A stretch of DNA of 8,711 nt from Bacteroidota bacterium (GCA_018883485.1 VEQB01000076.1:1-8711), one strand, 5' to 3'; numbered from the stretch's first letter, positions 1-6,810 are shown. Translations and numbers: made by a program. The notes: generated by a model from the letters alone, not told the origin.

Positions 1-1
1 T

Positions 2-520
2 CCACATGGTGATACTGGTTTAACAGGCCGTAAAATTATTGTAGATACCTATGGTGGAAAAGGTGCTCATGGTGGTGGTGCTTTCTCTGGAAAAGATCCT
101 TCAAAAGTAGACCGTTCTGCTGCTTATGCTACACGCCATATCGCTAAAAACTTAGTAGCAGCTGGTGTATGCTCAGAAGTATTGGTTCAGGTATCCTATG
201 CTATTGGTGTTAAAGATCCAATGGGTATTTTTATAGATACTTATGGCACTGCTAAAGTAAAAATGAGTGATGGAGAAATTGCAGCAGTAGTTTCTAAGAT
301 ATTTGATATGACACCTTACGGAATTGAAACTCGTTTAAAATTACGCAATCCGATTTACAGCGAAACAGCGGCTTATGGACATATGGGTAGAAAAAATGAA
401 ATAGTTACCAAAGAGTTTAAAGGTCCAGACGGTAAAATGGCTAAATTTAAAGTAGAGCTATTTACTTGGGAGAAATTGGATATGGTAGAAAAAGTAAAGA
501 AAGCCTTTAAGATTAAATAA
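2..520 (+). CDS. metK: S-adenosylmethionine synthetase, C-terminal part (5' end outside window)
   Basis: This is the last 172 residues of MetK, which makes S-adenosylmethionine from ATP and methionine in the cytosol. The reading frame is open from base 2, so the gene enters from the left. A TTG at 182 in the same frame is not the real start, because recognisable MetK sequence continues upstream of it. Visible signatures are PHGDTGLTGRKIIVDTYGG at the very edge, followed by the glycine-rich GGKGAHGGGAFSGKDPSKVD motif, which carries the phosphate- and substrate-contacting lysine and aspartate residues of the family. Further on are QVSYAIGV and the ETAAYGHMGR motif near the C-terminus. After that motif comes an extra lysine-rich tail of about 40 residues (KNEIVTKEFKGPDGK onward), longer than in the E. 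coli enzyme and, from memory, usual in Bacteroidota. No frameshift or missing motif is seen. The gene ends in a strong hairpin terminator directly after the stop. Confidence 0.97.
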   Translation, partial: PHGDTGLTGRKIIVDTYGGKGAHGGGAFSGKDPSKVDRSAAYATRHIAKNLVAAGVCSEVLVQVSYAIGVKDPMGIFIDTYGTAKVKMSDGEIAAVVSKIFDMTPYGIETRLKLRNPIYSETAAYGHMGRKNEIVTKEFKGPDGKMAKFKVELFTWEKLDMVEKVKKAFKIK

Positions 521-522
521 AT

Positions 523-554
523 AAAAAGCCCTTAGAATTTCTAAGGGCTTTTTT
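523..554. terminator. Bidirectional intrinsic terminator between metK and the convergent dehydrogenase-like gene
   Basis: The arms 523-536 (AAAAAGCCCTTAGA) and 540-553 (TCTAAGGGCTTTTT) pair perfectly over 14 bp around a 3-base loop (ATT). The arms begin with an A run and end with a T run, so the hairpin has a U-tract in either direction. It can therefore end both metK (+, stop at 520) and the minus-strand gene whose stop is at 556-558. Confidence 0.93.
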
Positions 555-555
555 A

Positions 556-1233
556 TCAAAATTCCTCTCCTTTTAAATACATGGTTTTAAGAAGTGGGCA
601 AACCTTGTAGCGCTCATCATGTGTATCTTGGTATATTGCCTCTAGTGTCTCGTATACATGTTTAATTCCAATTTTGTTAGCCCATTCAAAGGGGCCAAAG
701 GGATAATTAGTGCCAAGCTTCATGCTGGTATCAATGTCTTCTTTGCTGGCTGTGCCTTCTTGCAATGTATAACAGGCTTCATTAATAATCATAAAAATAA
801 TACGTGGGGTTACCATGCCTACTCTATCATTTACCAATTTAAAATCCCATTGGAGCTGTTTTAGAATATTTTCTAGCTGGGCTAGCTGCTCTTGTTTTAA
901 AAGACAAACTTCCAAAAGATTTCTATGGATAAAAGTGGGTAAAGCATTGATGCCAAAAAGTAGGCAATCCACTTTATTTCCATAATCAAATACCACCTTG
1001 GCAAGCTGTTGCTTAACAGCGCAAACAAAAACGGGTATGTCTTTAAGCCCTGCATAATATTTTAGTTGATTTGATTTTTCGTCAAATTTTAAGTCGAAAA
1101 TAACATCAAAATTATTTACATTAGCAGAAAGTAAGTCACTATCATCAATAGCAACTATCTCACATGAAACATTTTCAAGTTTTTCTTTTAGTTCTTTTAT
1201 TCGGTTCTTTGAACCTCTCGCCAAAATTTTCAT
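556..1233 (-). CDS. 3-hydroxyacyl-CoA dehydrogenase-like protein, degenerate (possible pseudoenzyme)
   Basis: A 225-residue protein. The C-terminal half (about 135-222) resembles the 3HCDH C-terminal domain: DRVGMVTPRIIFMIINEA at 136-153, then an EDID element and NYPFGPFEWANKIG at 176-189, close to the family's YPMGPF/LAD-x-G region. The N-terminal half looks like a worn Rossmann domain. The first strand is MKILARGSKNR, where an active enzyme has a GxGxxG dinucleotide loop, and the usual catalytic histidine stretch (HFFNPxP) seems replaced by LLFGINALPTF at 91-101. The protein is about 60 residues shorter than typical 280-residue family members. I chose ATG at 1233; a TTG at 1272 would add 13 residues not expected in the family and would nearly reach the divergent ridA start. 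The fold assignment is from recognised motifs; loss of activity is inference. It may bind acyl-CoA without oxidising it, or be a structural or regulatory paralogue. Confidence 0.75.
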   Translation of the reverse strand: MKILARGSKNRIKELKEKLENVSCEIVAIDDSDLLSANVNNFDVIFDLKFDEKSNQLKYYAGLKDIPVFVCAVKQQLAKVVFDYGNKVDCLLFGINALPTFIHRNLLEVCLLKQEQLAQLENILKQLQWDFKLVNDRVGMVTPRIIFMIINEACYTLQEGTASKEDIDTSMKLGTNYPFGPFEWANKIGIKHVYETLEAIYQDTHDERYKVCPLLKTMYLKGEEF

Positions 1234-1277
1234 ATTCGCAGTTAGATAATAGAAACAAATATAAACAGCCAAAGCGC
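1234..1277. promoter_or_regulatory. Short divergent promoter region between dehydrogenase-like gene and ridA
   Basis: Only 44 bases separate the two divergent ATG codons, so promoters must lie here or inside the coding starts. On the minus strand, 1263-1256 reads TATATTTG, a full match to the Bacteroidota -7 consensus TAnnTTTG, placed to give a leader of about 16-20 bases before the ATG at 1233. No good -33 TTTG sits at the expected distance; the nearest is a T-rich TTTTC at 1290-1286. On the plus strand a TTTG at 1208-1211 lies about 20 bases before TATTCGCA (1233-1240), a weak -7 match for ridA. Neither promoter is certain. Confidence 0.35.
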
Positions 1278-1658
1278 ATGGAAAAGAAAATAATTACATC
1301 AACAAACGCACCAGAGCCCATTGGGCCATATAGCCATGGTGTTTTTATAAACGGAGTTTTGTACACCAGTGGCCAAGTTGCCAAAGATGCTAAAACTGGA
1401 GAAATGGTTCAAAGCGATATTAAATCTGAAACAAGAAAGGTGATGGAAAACCTTGAAGCCATTTTAAAAGAGGCAGATATGGATTTTTCAAATGTTCTTA
1501 AAACTACTATTTATTGCACAGATTTGGGAAATTTTGCCGCAATTAATGAAGTATATGGCTCATTTTTTAAAGCAAATTTTCCAGCAAGGGAAACAGTTCA
1601 GGTGGTTAAATTACCTTTAAATGCAAACGTTGAAATAAGCGTGGTAGCTGCGCATTAA
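1278..1658 (+). CDS. ridA: RidA family enamine/imine deaminase
   Basis: A 126-residue protein of the RidA/YjgF/YER057c family. In this family it hydrolyses reactive 2-aminoacrylate and related enamine/imine intermediates from PLP enzymes such as threonine dehydratase, giving ketoacid and ammonia, in the cytosol as a homotrimer. Residues matching the E. coli active site are present: Y18 in IGPYSHG, the SGQ strand, R104 in PARETVQV (E. coli R105) and E119 in NVEIS (E. coli E120). The length is close to the usual 126-130. I chose ATG at 1278 because the protein then begins MEKKIITSTNAPEPIGPYS, the normal family start. An in-frame ATG at 1164 would add 38 residues resembling a signal peptide, but it overlaps the opposite gene. 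It is the first gene of a tight cluster, with the membrane-protein gene starting 5 bases after its stop. Confidence 0.93.
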   Translation: MEKKIITSTNAPEPIGPYSHGVFINGVLYTSGQVAKDAKTGEMVQSDIKSETRKVMENLEAILKEADMDFSNVLKTTIYCTDLGNFAAINEVYGSFFKANFPARETVQVVKLPLNANVEISVVAAH

Positions 1659-1663
1659 TTGGT

Positions 1664-2302
1664 ATGAACCGATTTTTTGCCAATTTTTTATCTGGGATAG
1701 CGCACCCAATTTTTATAAATTTATTGTGTCTCTTGGCTTTATTTTCCTTATTTCCACAGCTCGCACATGGATTGCCAAGTAGGATACAATGGTTTTATAT
1801 TTCCTTCATTTTTATCTCTTCAAGCATTATTCCAGTGATTTTGGTTTTTGTAATGCGCATCACTGGAAAAATTAATTCTATAACTCTAGAGAAAAGAGAA
1901 GAAAGAAACTTGCCTTATTTAATTACGTTGATACTTTACTTTTTCAACTACTATAATTTTGTAAAAACGCCAACTACACACCCATTGATATTGGATTATT
2001 TATTGGCTTGTTCGGCCATTGTTATGGCCGTTTTTGTAATTAATTTCTTTAATAAGATAAGTATTCATATGGCAACACTTGGTGCATTAACTGGCCTTTT
2101 AGCAGTTGCTAACTATGCTGCAAGTATGGATACAAGACTGCTTCTAATTCCTGTTATTTTAGTAAGCGGTTTAGTTGCTTCGGCCAGATATTCTTTAAAA
2201 GCACATCAGCAACAGCAATTATATCTTGGGTATTTATTAGGTTTTTTGCTCATGTTTGTAATCTTAAAATTTACTATTAATCCTATAATTTTAGAACTAT
2301 GA
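1664..2302 (+). CDS. Multi-pass membrane protein, faintly PAP2-phosphatase-like
   Basis: A 212-residue integral membrane protein with about six or seven hydrophobic segments, roughly at 15-35, 43-65, 84-100, 109-129, 135-153, 158-174 and 186-205. A charged loop, SITLEKREERNLPY (72-85), separates the second and third. Two short elements recall the PAP2 lipid-phosphatase signature: KISIHMATLGALTG (131-144), where SGHS would stand, and SARYSLKAHQQQQLYLGYLLG (173-193), which fits the R-x5-H-x7-G spacing with R175, H181 and G189/G193. The first PAP2 signature (K-x6-RP) is not clear; K77 and R81 are the only candidates. Related unnamed proteins of this type, annotated as PAP2-like, are common in Bacteroidota as I recall. 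The gene starts 5 bases after ridA, and its TGA stop overlaps the next ATG as ATGA, so translation is probably coupled. Function is unproven; lipid-phosphate hydrolysis is only a suggestion. Confidence 0.8.
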   Translation: MNRFFANFLSGIAHPIFINLLCLLALFSLFPQLAHGLPSRIQWFYISFIFISSSIIPVILVFVMRITGKINSITLEKREERNLPYLITLILYFFNYYNFVKTPTTHPLILDYLLACSAIVMAVFVINFFNKISIHMATLGALTGLLAVANYAASMDTRLLLIPVILVSGLVASARYSLKAHQQQQLYLGYLLGFLLMFVILKFTINPIILEL

Positions 2303-3081
2303 GTTATGAAACAATTTTGTTTGAGGTAAACAATGGAATAGCTAATCTTACCTTAAATAGACCAGATGTTTTTAATGCTTTTAACGAACAATTGAGTGCA
2401 GATGTGAACGATGCCTTAAAGAAAACAGCAAAGGATAAATCTATTCGCGTGCTGGTAATTACGGGCGCTGGAAAAGCATTTTGTAGTGGTCAAGATTTAA
2501 AAGATATAGCAGGTAAAAAGGATAGAAGTTTAAGTGAAAGCCTATATAAGCGATACAATCCCATGATTAGGGCAATAAGGAATTTGCCAATACCAGTTGT
2601 TTGCAAGCTTAATGGAGTTGCGGCTGGTGCCGGTTGTTCTTTGGCTCTTGCATGCGATATGATTATTGCCAGCGAGCAGGCTAGTTTAATTGAGGTTTTT
2701 GTTAATGTAGGCTTAGTTTTAGATAGCGGCTCTTCTTATTTTCTGCCACGATTGGTTGGTTCAGCCAGAGCTTTTGAACTTGCTGCGTTAGGTTCAAAGG
2801 TTTCTGCACAACAAGCTGCCGATTGGGGCATGATTAACAGAGTGGTTAAGGCCGAAGTGTTAGATGAAGAAGTAGAAAAATTAGCAAACCATTTTAGTAT
2901 GGCACCAACTAAAGCCATTGGTCTCATGAAAAAGATGCTAATTAAATCTTTTACCAGTAATTTGGATGAGATGTTAGAATATGAAGCTTTTTGCCAAGAA
3001 ATTGCAGGAAGAAGTTCTGATTATAAGGAGGGTGTAGATGCCTTCAATCAAAAAAGAAAGCCATCTTTTACCGGGAATTAA
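2299..3081 (+). CDS. paaG: Enoyl-CoA hydratase/isomerase, PaaG-like (1,2-epoxyphenylacetyl-CoA isomerase type)
   Basis: A 260-residue crotonase-superfamily protein resembling E. coli PaaG (262 aa) along its whole length. PaaG converts ring-1,2-epoxyphenylacetyl-CoA to the oxepin-CoA and also shifts double bonds in later phenylacetate-pathway intermediates. Seen are TLNRPDVFNAFN near the start, the CoA/oxyanion segment AFCSGQDLKD (60-69), the second oxyanion loop NGVAAGAGCSLAL (105-117), and GLVLDSGSSYFLPRLVG (138-154). In that last segment D142 aligns with the catalytic aspartate of PaaG (PDCGGTW). The PaaG-like ending AGRSSDYKEGVDAF followed by KRKPSFTG is also present. No second catalytic glutamate of the classic hydratase type is visible at this site. 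The gene overlaps the membrane-protein gene by 4 bases. No other paa gene is in the window, so the true substrate could instead be another unsaturated acyl-CoA. No hairpin terminator follows. Confidence 0.85.
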   Translation: MSYETILFEVNNGIANLTLNRPDVFNAFNEQLSADVNDALKKTAKDKSIRVLVITGAGKAFCSGQDLKDIAGKKDRSLSESLYKRYNPMIRAIRNLPIPVVCKLNGVAAGAGCSLALACDMIIASEQASLIEVFVNVGLVLDSGSSYFLPRLVGSARAFELAALGSKVSAQQAADWGMINRVVKAEVLDEEVEKLANHFSMAPTKAIGLMKKMLIKSFTSNLDEMLEYEAFCQEIAGRSSDYKEGVDAFNQKRKPSFTGN

Positions 3082-3214
3082 TACTTTCTTAAAAATTTCC
3101 TAAATTTTATTTGCCTTATTTTCAAGGCTATAAGCGTTGAAACTTGGATTTTGTGCTTCCAACCGAGGTTTTTTCTAACCTTTATTTAATATCTTAGTTG
3201 GAAATCATTTAGTT
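3082..3214 (+). promoter_or_regulatory. Intergenic leader upstream of the stress-protein gene, weak promoter candidate
   Basis: This 133-base AT-rich gap separates the paaG-like stop from the next ATG. A TTTG at 3150-3153 is followed 22 bases later by TAACCTTT (3176-3183), loosely like the Bacteroidota TTTG/TAnnTTTG promoter pair but with imperfect spacing and -7 match. A small 5-bp inverted repeat (GCCTT 3113-3117, AAGGC 3124-3128) has no following T-run, so it is not a convincing terminator. A start of transcription here for the stress-protein gene is likely from the layout, but the exact elements are uncertain. Confidence 0.25.
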
Positions 3215-3979
3215 ATGGCTATAAATTTACCTAGTATTTGCATCGCTCTAAAAGATGCAAGTTCTTGCAAAGCTGCATTAGTTGCAGTTGCAAGTTTAAA
3301 AGCTTATTTTGGATCAAAAGTTAAGGTGCTAGTTATTGGCAATAATTTAGCGGGTTTACCCATAGACTATCAAGCGACTTCCATTGGAAGTGTAAAAGAA
3401 ATAACGAAAAACTTCAAGAGTGATGGAAGTGATTTGTTAATTCTGCCTTTGATGTTTGGGGATACAGCAGGTGGCTTGGTTAGTGCTAAAGAAGCCAATA
3501 ATATTATAGGTCATATTGAGCGCCTTGTGCTTACTATACCTTGTACAGCTAACACTTTTAATTTCAAAAATATTATTGTTCCAATAGATACATCTTCAGA
3601 GACGCGGCAGAAAGTACCCTATGCAGTTTCTTTTGCAAAAGCATTTGGCGGAACCTTACACGTATTTGGGGTAAGCAGTGATAAAGGAAAAGATGCCGAA
3701 GTGCTGGTAAATAATTATGTGAGGCAAGTTTGCAATAATATATCAGAAAAAGGTATTCCTTGTACTTCTAGCATTCAGTTGGGTGGAAATCCTACGGAGC
3801 TAATTTTAGCTTATGCAAAGGTTAAAAACGCAGATTTAATAACCATTATGACAGAACAGGAAACCAATATTATTTCCCTTTTTTCTGGAAAGTATTCTGA
3901 ACAAATGATAAAAAATTCAACCGTACCTGTTTTGTCTATTCATCCTAAGGATTTAATTGTTAGCGACGCTAGATTATAG
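3215..3979 (+). CDS. Universal stress protein (UspA) family protein, tandem-domain
   Basis: A 254-residue cytosolic protein. The C-terminal half (about 117-243) is a UspA domain: FKNIIVPIDTSSE at 117-129, the helix PYAVSFAKAFGG, the strand TLHVFGVSS, then GNPTELILAYAKVKNADLITIMT (191-213) and a final strand STVPVLSIHP (235-244). The N-terminal half (about 5-110) has a similar alternating strand/helix pattern (LPSICIALKD, KVKVLVIG, SDLLILPL) and looks like a second, weaker copy, as in tandem UspA proteins. The ATP-binding loop G-x2-G-x9-G-S/T seen in nucleotide-binding members is absent; the corresponding stretch is EQETNIISLFSGKYSEQMI. It therefore belongs with non-canonical members and may not bind ATP. 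The gene has its own 5' gap and stands alone. ATG at 3215 is the first start and is followed by family-like sequence. Its role in stress is inferred from the family only. Confidence 0.82.
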   Translation: MAINLPSICIALKDASSCKAALVAVASLKAYFGSKVKVLVIGNNLAGLPIDYQATSIGSVKEITKNFKSDGSDLLILPLMFGDTAGGLVSAKEANNIIGHIERLVLTIPCTANTFNFKNIIVPIDTSSETRQKVPYAVSFAKAFGGTLHVFGVSSDKGKDAEVLVNNYVRQVCNNISEKGIPCTSSIQLGGNPTELILAYAKVKNADLITIMTEQETNIISLFSGKYSEQMIKNSTVPVLSIHPKDLIVSDARL

Positions 3980-4138
3980 GCTTGGGTTTATAAAATATTT
4001 AGGGTTTAATCGTTTATTTTTCTAATTAATAGATTAATTGTATTTTACACGCCGGTACAATAGGTAAAACCATATGCTTTAAAGCGTGTTATATCAATTG
4101 TAATTGCAATATTGCCTTAAACGGAAAAAACCTTGTAG
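3980..4138 (+). promoter_or_regulatory. Palindrome-rich region upstream of dxs
   Basis: A 159-base AT-rich gap, the largest in the window, which should hold the dxs promoter and leader. It contains a perfect 10-bp palindrome GCTTTAAAGC (4076-4085) and an imperfect inverted repeat, TTACACGC (4045-4052) against GCGTGTTA (4084-4091), with 7 of 8 pairs. It also has small overlapping palindromes ATTGCAAT (4103-4110) and CAATATTG (4107-4114). A GGA at 4123-4125 lies 13 bases before the ATG, too far for a normal ribosome site. I find no good TTTG/TAnnTTTG pair and no recognisable riboswitch, and no terminator for the preceding gene. Confidence 0.35.
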
Positions 4139-6061
4139 ATGAAAATTAACCCCGGAAAGAACTTAGCGCCAATTAAAATACCGGCCGATTTACGCAAATT
4201 GCCTGAGGAGGATCTTGTAAAAATTACTTCAGAATTAAGACAGTACATCATTGATACGGTATCTGTTTACGGCGGTCACTTTGGTGCCAGTTTAGGAGTA
4301 GTAGAGCTTACTGTTGCTTTACATTACGCATTTAACACCCCCTATGATCAATTGGTTTGGGATGTAGGCCACCAAGCTTATGGCCATAAAATTTTAACAG
4401 GCAGAAGAGATATTTTTCATACTAATCGGCTTTACAAAGGTATTTCTGGATTTCCTAAAAGGGCAGAAAGTGAATACGATGCTTTTGGTGTAGGGCATTC
4501 TTCAACTTCTATTTCCGCAGCGCTTGGAATGGCCGTTGCTTCTAAATTAAAAGGAGAACACAATAGGCAACATATTGCTGTTATTGGGGATGGTGCTCTA
4601 ACGGGTGGAATGGCCTTTGAAGGTTTGAATCATGCCGGTGTTGCCAATGCCAATATAATCGTGGTACTTAATGATAATTGCATGAGCATTGACCCTAATG
4701 TAGGTGCTCTCAAAGATTATTTAACAGACATTACCACTTCACCCACGTACAATAAGTTTAAAGACGATATTTGGAAGACCTTAGATAAACTTAGTAAAAT
4801 GGGTAAGGTATCCCAAGAAATACTCTCTAAAGTACATGATACCTTAAAGGGTGGTTTGCTTACCCATAGCAATATGTTTGAGTCTTTAGGATTTAGGTAT
4901 TTTGGACCAGTAGACGGACATGATGTTAACCACATGGTTAAAATTTTTAATGATTTAAAGAAAATTCCTGGGCCTAAATTGTTGCATTGCGTTACAGTGA
5001 AAGGTAAAGGATTTGCGCCTGCAGAAAAGGATCAAACCAAATGGCACGCGCCAGGTTTATTTGATAAGGTTTCGGGCGAAATTTTTAAATCACCTCTGGA
5101 AGCGCCTCAACCACCCAAGTACCAAGATGTATTTGGACATACCTTGGTTGAAATAGCAGAGCAAAATTTAAAAGTTGTTGGTGTTACGCCTGCTATGCCA
5201 TCGGGCAGTAGCATGAATATTATGATGAAAGCCATGCCCGAAAGAGCATTTGATGTGGGTATTGCAGAACAACATGCCGTAACTTTTAGCGCAGGCCTTG
5301 CCACGCAAGGTATGGTTCCCTTCTGTAATATTTATTCAACATTCATGCAAAGAGCCTACGATCAAGTAGTTCATGATGTGGCTTTACAGAAGTTACATGT
5401 AGTCTTTTGTATGGATAGAGCGGGCTTGGCAGGTGCAGATGGACAAACACATCATGGCATGTTAGATATACCTTACATGCGCTGTGTACCTAATATGGTA
5501 GTTTCTGCACCTATGGACGAGGAAGAGTTAAGAAATTTAATGTTCACTGGCTCATTAAAGAAAAATGCAGGCCCATTCAGTATCCGTTATCCTAGAGGAA
5601 ATGGTGTAATGATAGATTGGAAACGCCCTTTTCAAGAATTACCTATTGGTAAAGGGAGAAAATTAAGAGAAGGTTCTGATATTGCCATTCTTTCATTTGG
5701 CACTGCAGGTAATCTAGCAAGAACCGCCTTGAACCTATTAGATAAAGAAGGTATTAAAGGTGCACATTATGATATGCGCTTTGTTAAGCCTATTGATGAA
5801 GAATTATTGCACGAGGTATTTGCTACTTTTAAGCATATCATCACAGTTGAAGATGGCACTATAGTTGGAGGTTTTGGTTCTGCAGTATTAGAGTTTATGG
5901 CAGATCACCACTATAATGCAGATGTAAAGCGTTTAGGTATGCCAGATAGAATTGTTGAACATGGCGAACAATCTGAACTTTACCAGGAATGTGGCTACGA
6001 TGCCAAAAGTATTTATGCCATGGTAAAATCTGTGTTGGGGGTTAGGGAAAAAGCGAACTAA
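4139..6061 (+). CDS. dxs: 1-deoxy-D-xylulose-5-phosphate synthase
   Basis: A 640-residue thiamine-diphosphate enzyme that joins pyruvate and glyceraldehyde 3-phosphate to give 1-deoxy-D-xylulose 5-phosphate. This is the entry step of the MEP isoprenoid pathway and also feeds thiamine and pyridoxal synthesis. The N-terminal domain shows GGHFGASLGVVELT with H47 and WDVGHQAYGHK with H78 (E. coli H49 and H80), then GVGHSSTSISAALGMA. The ThDP/metal motif is GDGALTGGMAFEGLN from 150, with D151, closing at LNDNCMS with N180 (E. coli D152 and N181). The middle transketolase-like domain has DVGIAEQHAVTF with E377, the glutamate that activates ThDP (E. coli E370), and DRAGLAGADGQTHHG with D434 and H438, followed by RYPRG. 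The C-terminal transketolase domain ends near ERLGMPDRIVEHG-type sequence. Length is normal (620-640) and all key residues are present. The start at 4139 gives a normal N-terminus. The stop abuts the pyrH stop with no bases between. Confidence 0.98.
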   Translation: MKINPGKNLAPIKIPADLRKLPEEDLVKITSELRQYIIDTVSVYGGHFGASLGVVELTVALHYAFNTPYDQLVWDVGHQAYGHKILTGRRDIFHTNRLYKGISGFPKRAESEYDAFGVGHSSTSISAALGMAVASKLKGEHNRQHIAVIGDGALTGGMAFEGLNHAGVANANIIVVLNDNCMSIDPNVGALKDYLTDITTSPTYNKFKDDIWKTLDKLSKMGKVSQEILSKVHDTLKGGLLTHSNMFESLGFRYFGPVDGHDVNHMVKIFNDLKKIPGPKLLHCVTVKGKGFAPAEKDQTKWHAPGLFDKVSGEIFKSPLEAPQPPKYQDVFGHTLVEIAEQNLKVVGVTPAMPSGSSMNIMMKAMPERAFDVGIAEQHAVTFSAGLATQGMVPFCNIYSTFMQRAYDQVVHDVALQKLHVVFCMDRAGLAGADGQTHHGMLDIPYMRCVPNMVVSAPMDEEELRNLMFTGSLKKNAGPFSIRYPRGNGVMIDWKRPFQELPIGKGRKLREGSDIAILSFGTAGNLARTALNLLDKEGIKGAHYDMRFVKPIDEELLHEVFATFKHIITVEDGTIVGGFGSAVLEFMADHHYNADVKRLGMPDRIVEHGEQSELYQECGYDAKSIYAMVKSVLGVREKAN

Positions 6062-6769
6062 TTAGCTTACTGTTGTTCCCACGTTTTCGCCCTTGCAAAC
6101 GCTCAAAAAGTTGCCTTCTTTGTTCATATCAAAAACAACAATCGACATTTTATTTTCTTGACAAAGGGTAATAGCTGTTAAATCCATTACGTTTAAGCCA
6201 CGCTCATAAACCTCATCGTAAGAAATATTTTCAAATCTAACCGCATTTTTATCCTTTTCTGGGTCGGCTGTATATATACCATCTACGCGAGTTCCTTTAA
6301 GTACTAGGTTAGCTTCAATTTCTACAGCCCTTAGGGAGGCTGCTGTGTCTGTAGTAAAATAAGGATTTCCTGTTCCAGCTCCGAAAATAACCACTCTTCC
6401 TTTTTCAAGATGTCTAATGGCGCGTCTTCTAATAAATGGTTCAGCAATTTGATCCATTTGAATTGCGGTTTGCAATCTAGTACGAATGCCAGATTTTTCT
6501 AAGGCACCCTGCAAAGCCATAGCATTAATAACTGTGGCCAGCATTCCCATATAATCGCCTTGGGCGCGTTCAACAAGGCCGCCGGCAACACCTTGTACCC
6601 CACGAAAAATATTTCCACCACCAATCACAATGGCTACTTGAACACCAGCATCTACAACTTGTTTAATATCTTTTGCATATTGTTCTAAAATTTTTGGATC
6701 TATACCATATTGAAGATTTCCCATAAGTGCTTCACCACTTAACTTTAAAAGTACGCGATTGTATTTCAT
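6062..6769 (-). CDS. pyrH: UMP kinase (uridylate kinase)
   Basis: A 235-residue bacterial UMP kinase of the amino-acid-kinase fold. It phosphorylates UMP to UDP with ATP in pyrimidine nucleotide synthesis and works as a cytosolic hexamer, usually GTP-activated and UTP-inhibited. Seen are the N-terminal KLSGEALMG with K9, the glycine loop IGGGNIFRG (49-57), D72 in GDYMGMLATVINA (UMP site), AIQMDQIAEPFIRRRA (102-117), GAGTGNPYFTTDTAA (130-144, UMP/phosphate contacts) and KGTRVDGIYTADPEKD (nucleotide site). I chose ATG at 6769 because the protein then begins MKYNRVLLKLSGEA as expected; a TTG at 6802 would add 11 non-family residues. It lies downstream of tsf, the order common in bacteria (rpsB-tsf-pyrH), but a terminator hairpin separates them. 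TAATATTG on the minus strand at 6807-6800 is a near match to the Bacteroidota -7 element, so pyrH may also have its own weak promoter. Confidence 0.97.
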   Translation of the reverse strand: MKYNRVLLKLSGEALMGNLQYGIDPKILEQYAKDIKQVVDAGVQVAIVIGGGNIFRGVQGVAGGLVERAQGDYMGMLATVINAMALQGALEKSGIRTRLQTAIQMDQIAEPFIRRRAIRHLEKGRVVIFGAGTGNPYFTTDTAASLRAVEIEANLVLKGTRVDGIYTADPEKDKNAVRFENISYDEVYERGLNVMDLTAITLCQENKMSIVVFDMNKEGNFLSVCKGENVGTTVS

Positions 6770-6810
6770 GTTAATTAGAGTTTTTGAGATTTGATGTGGC
6801 AATATTAAGC

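Noticed and set aside
1164..1277. In-frame upstream extension of ridA starting at ATG 1164, giving a hydrophobic signal-peptide-like N-terminus (MKHFQVFLLVLLFGS, with SYSQ as a possible cleavage site).
   Set aside because: It overlaps the first 70 bases of the opposite dehydrogenase-like gene, whose N-terminal strand/helix pattern looks real, and the normal RidA start falls exactly at ATG 1278. A periplasmic RidA is not impossible; N-terminal proteomics or conservation of the extension would decide.
3113..3128. Inverted repeat GCCTT/AAGGC after the paaG-like gene as a terminator.
   Set aside because: The stem is only 5 bp and no T-run follows.
6770..6802. TTG start at 6802 for pyrH adding 11 residues.
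   Set aside because: UMP kinases start just before KLSGEA; ATG 6769 gives this, and the extra residues resemble no family sequence.
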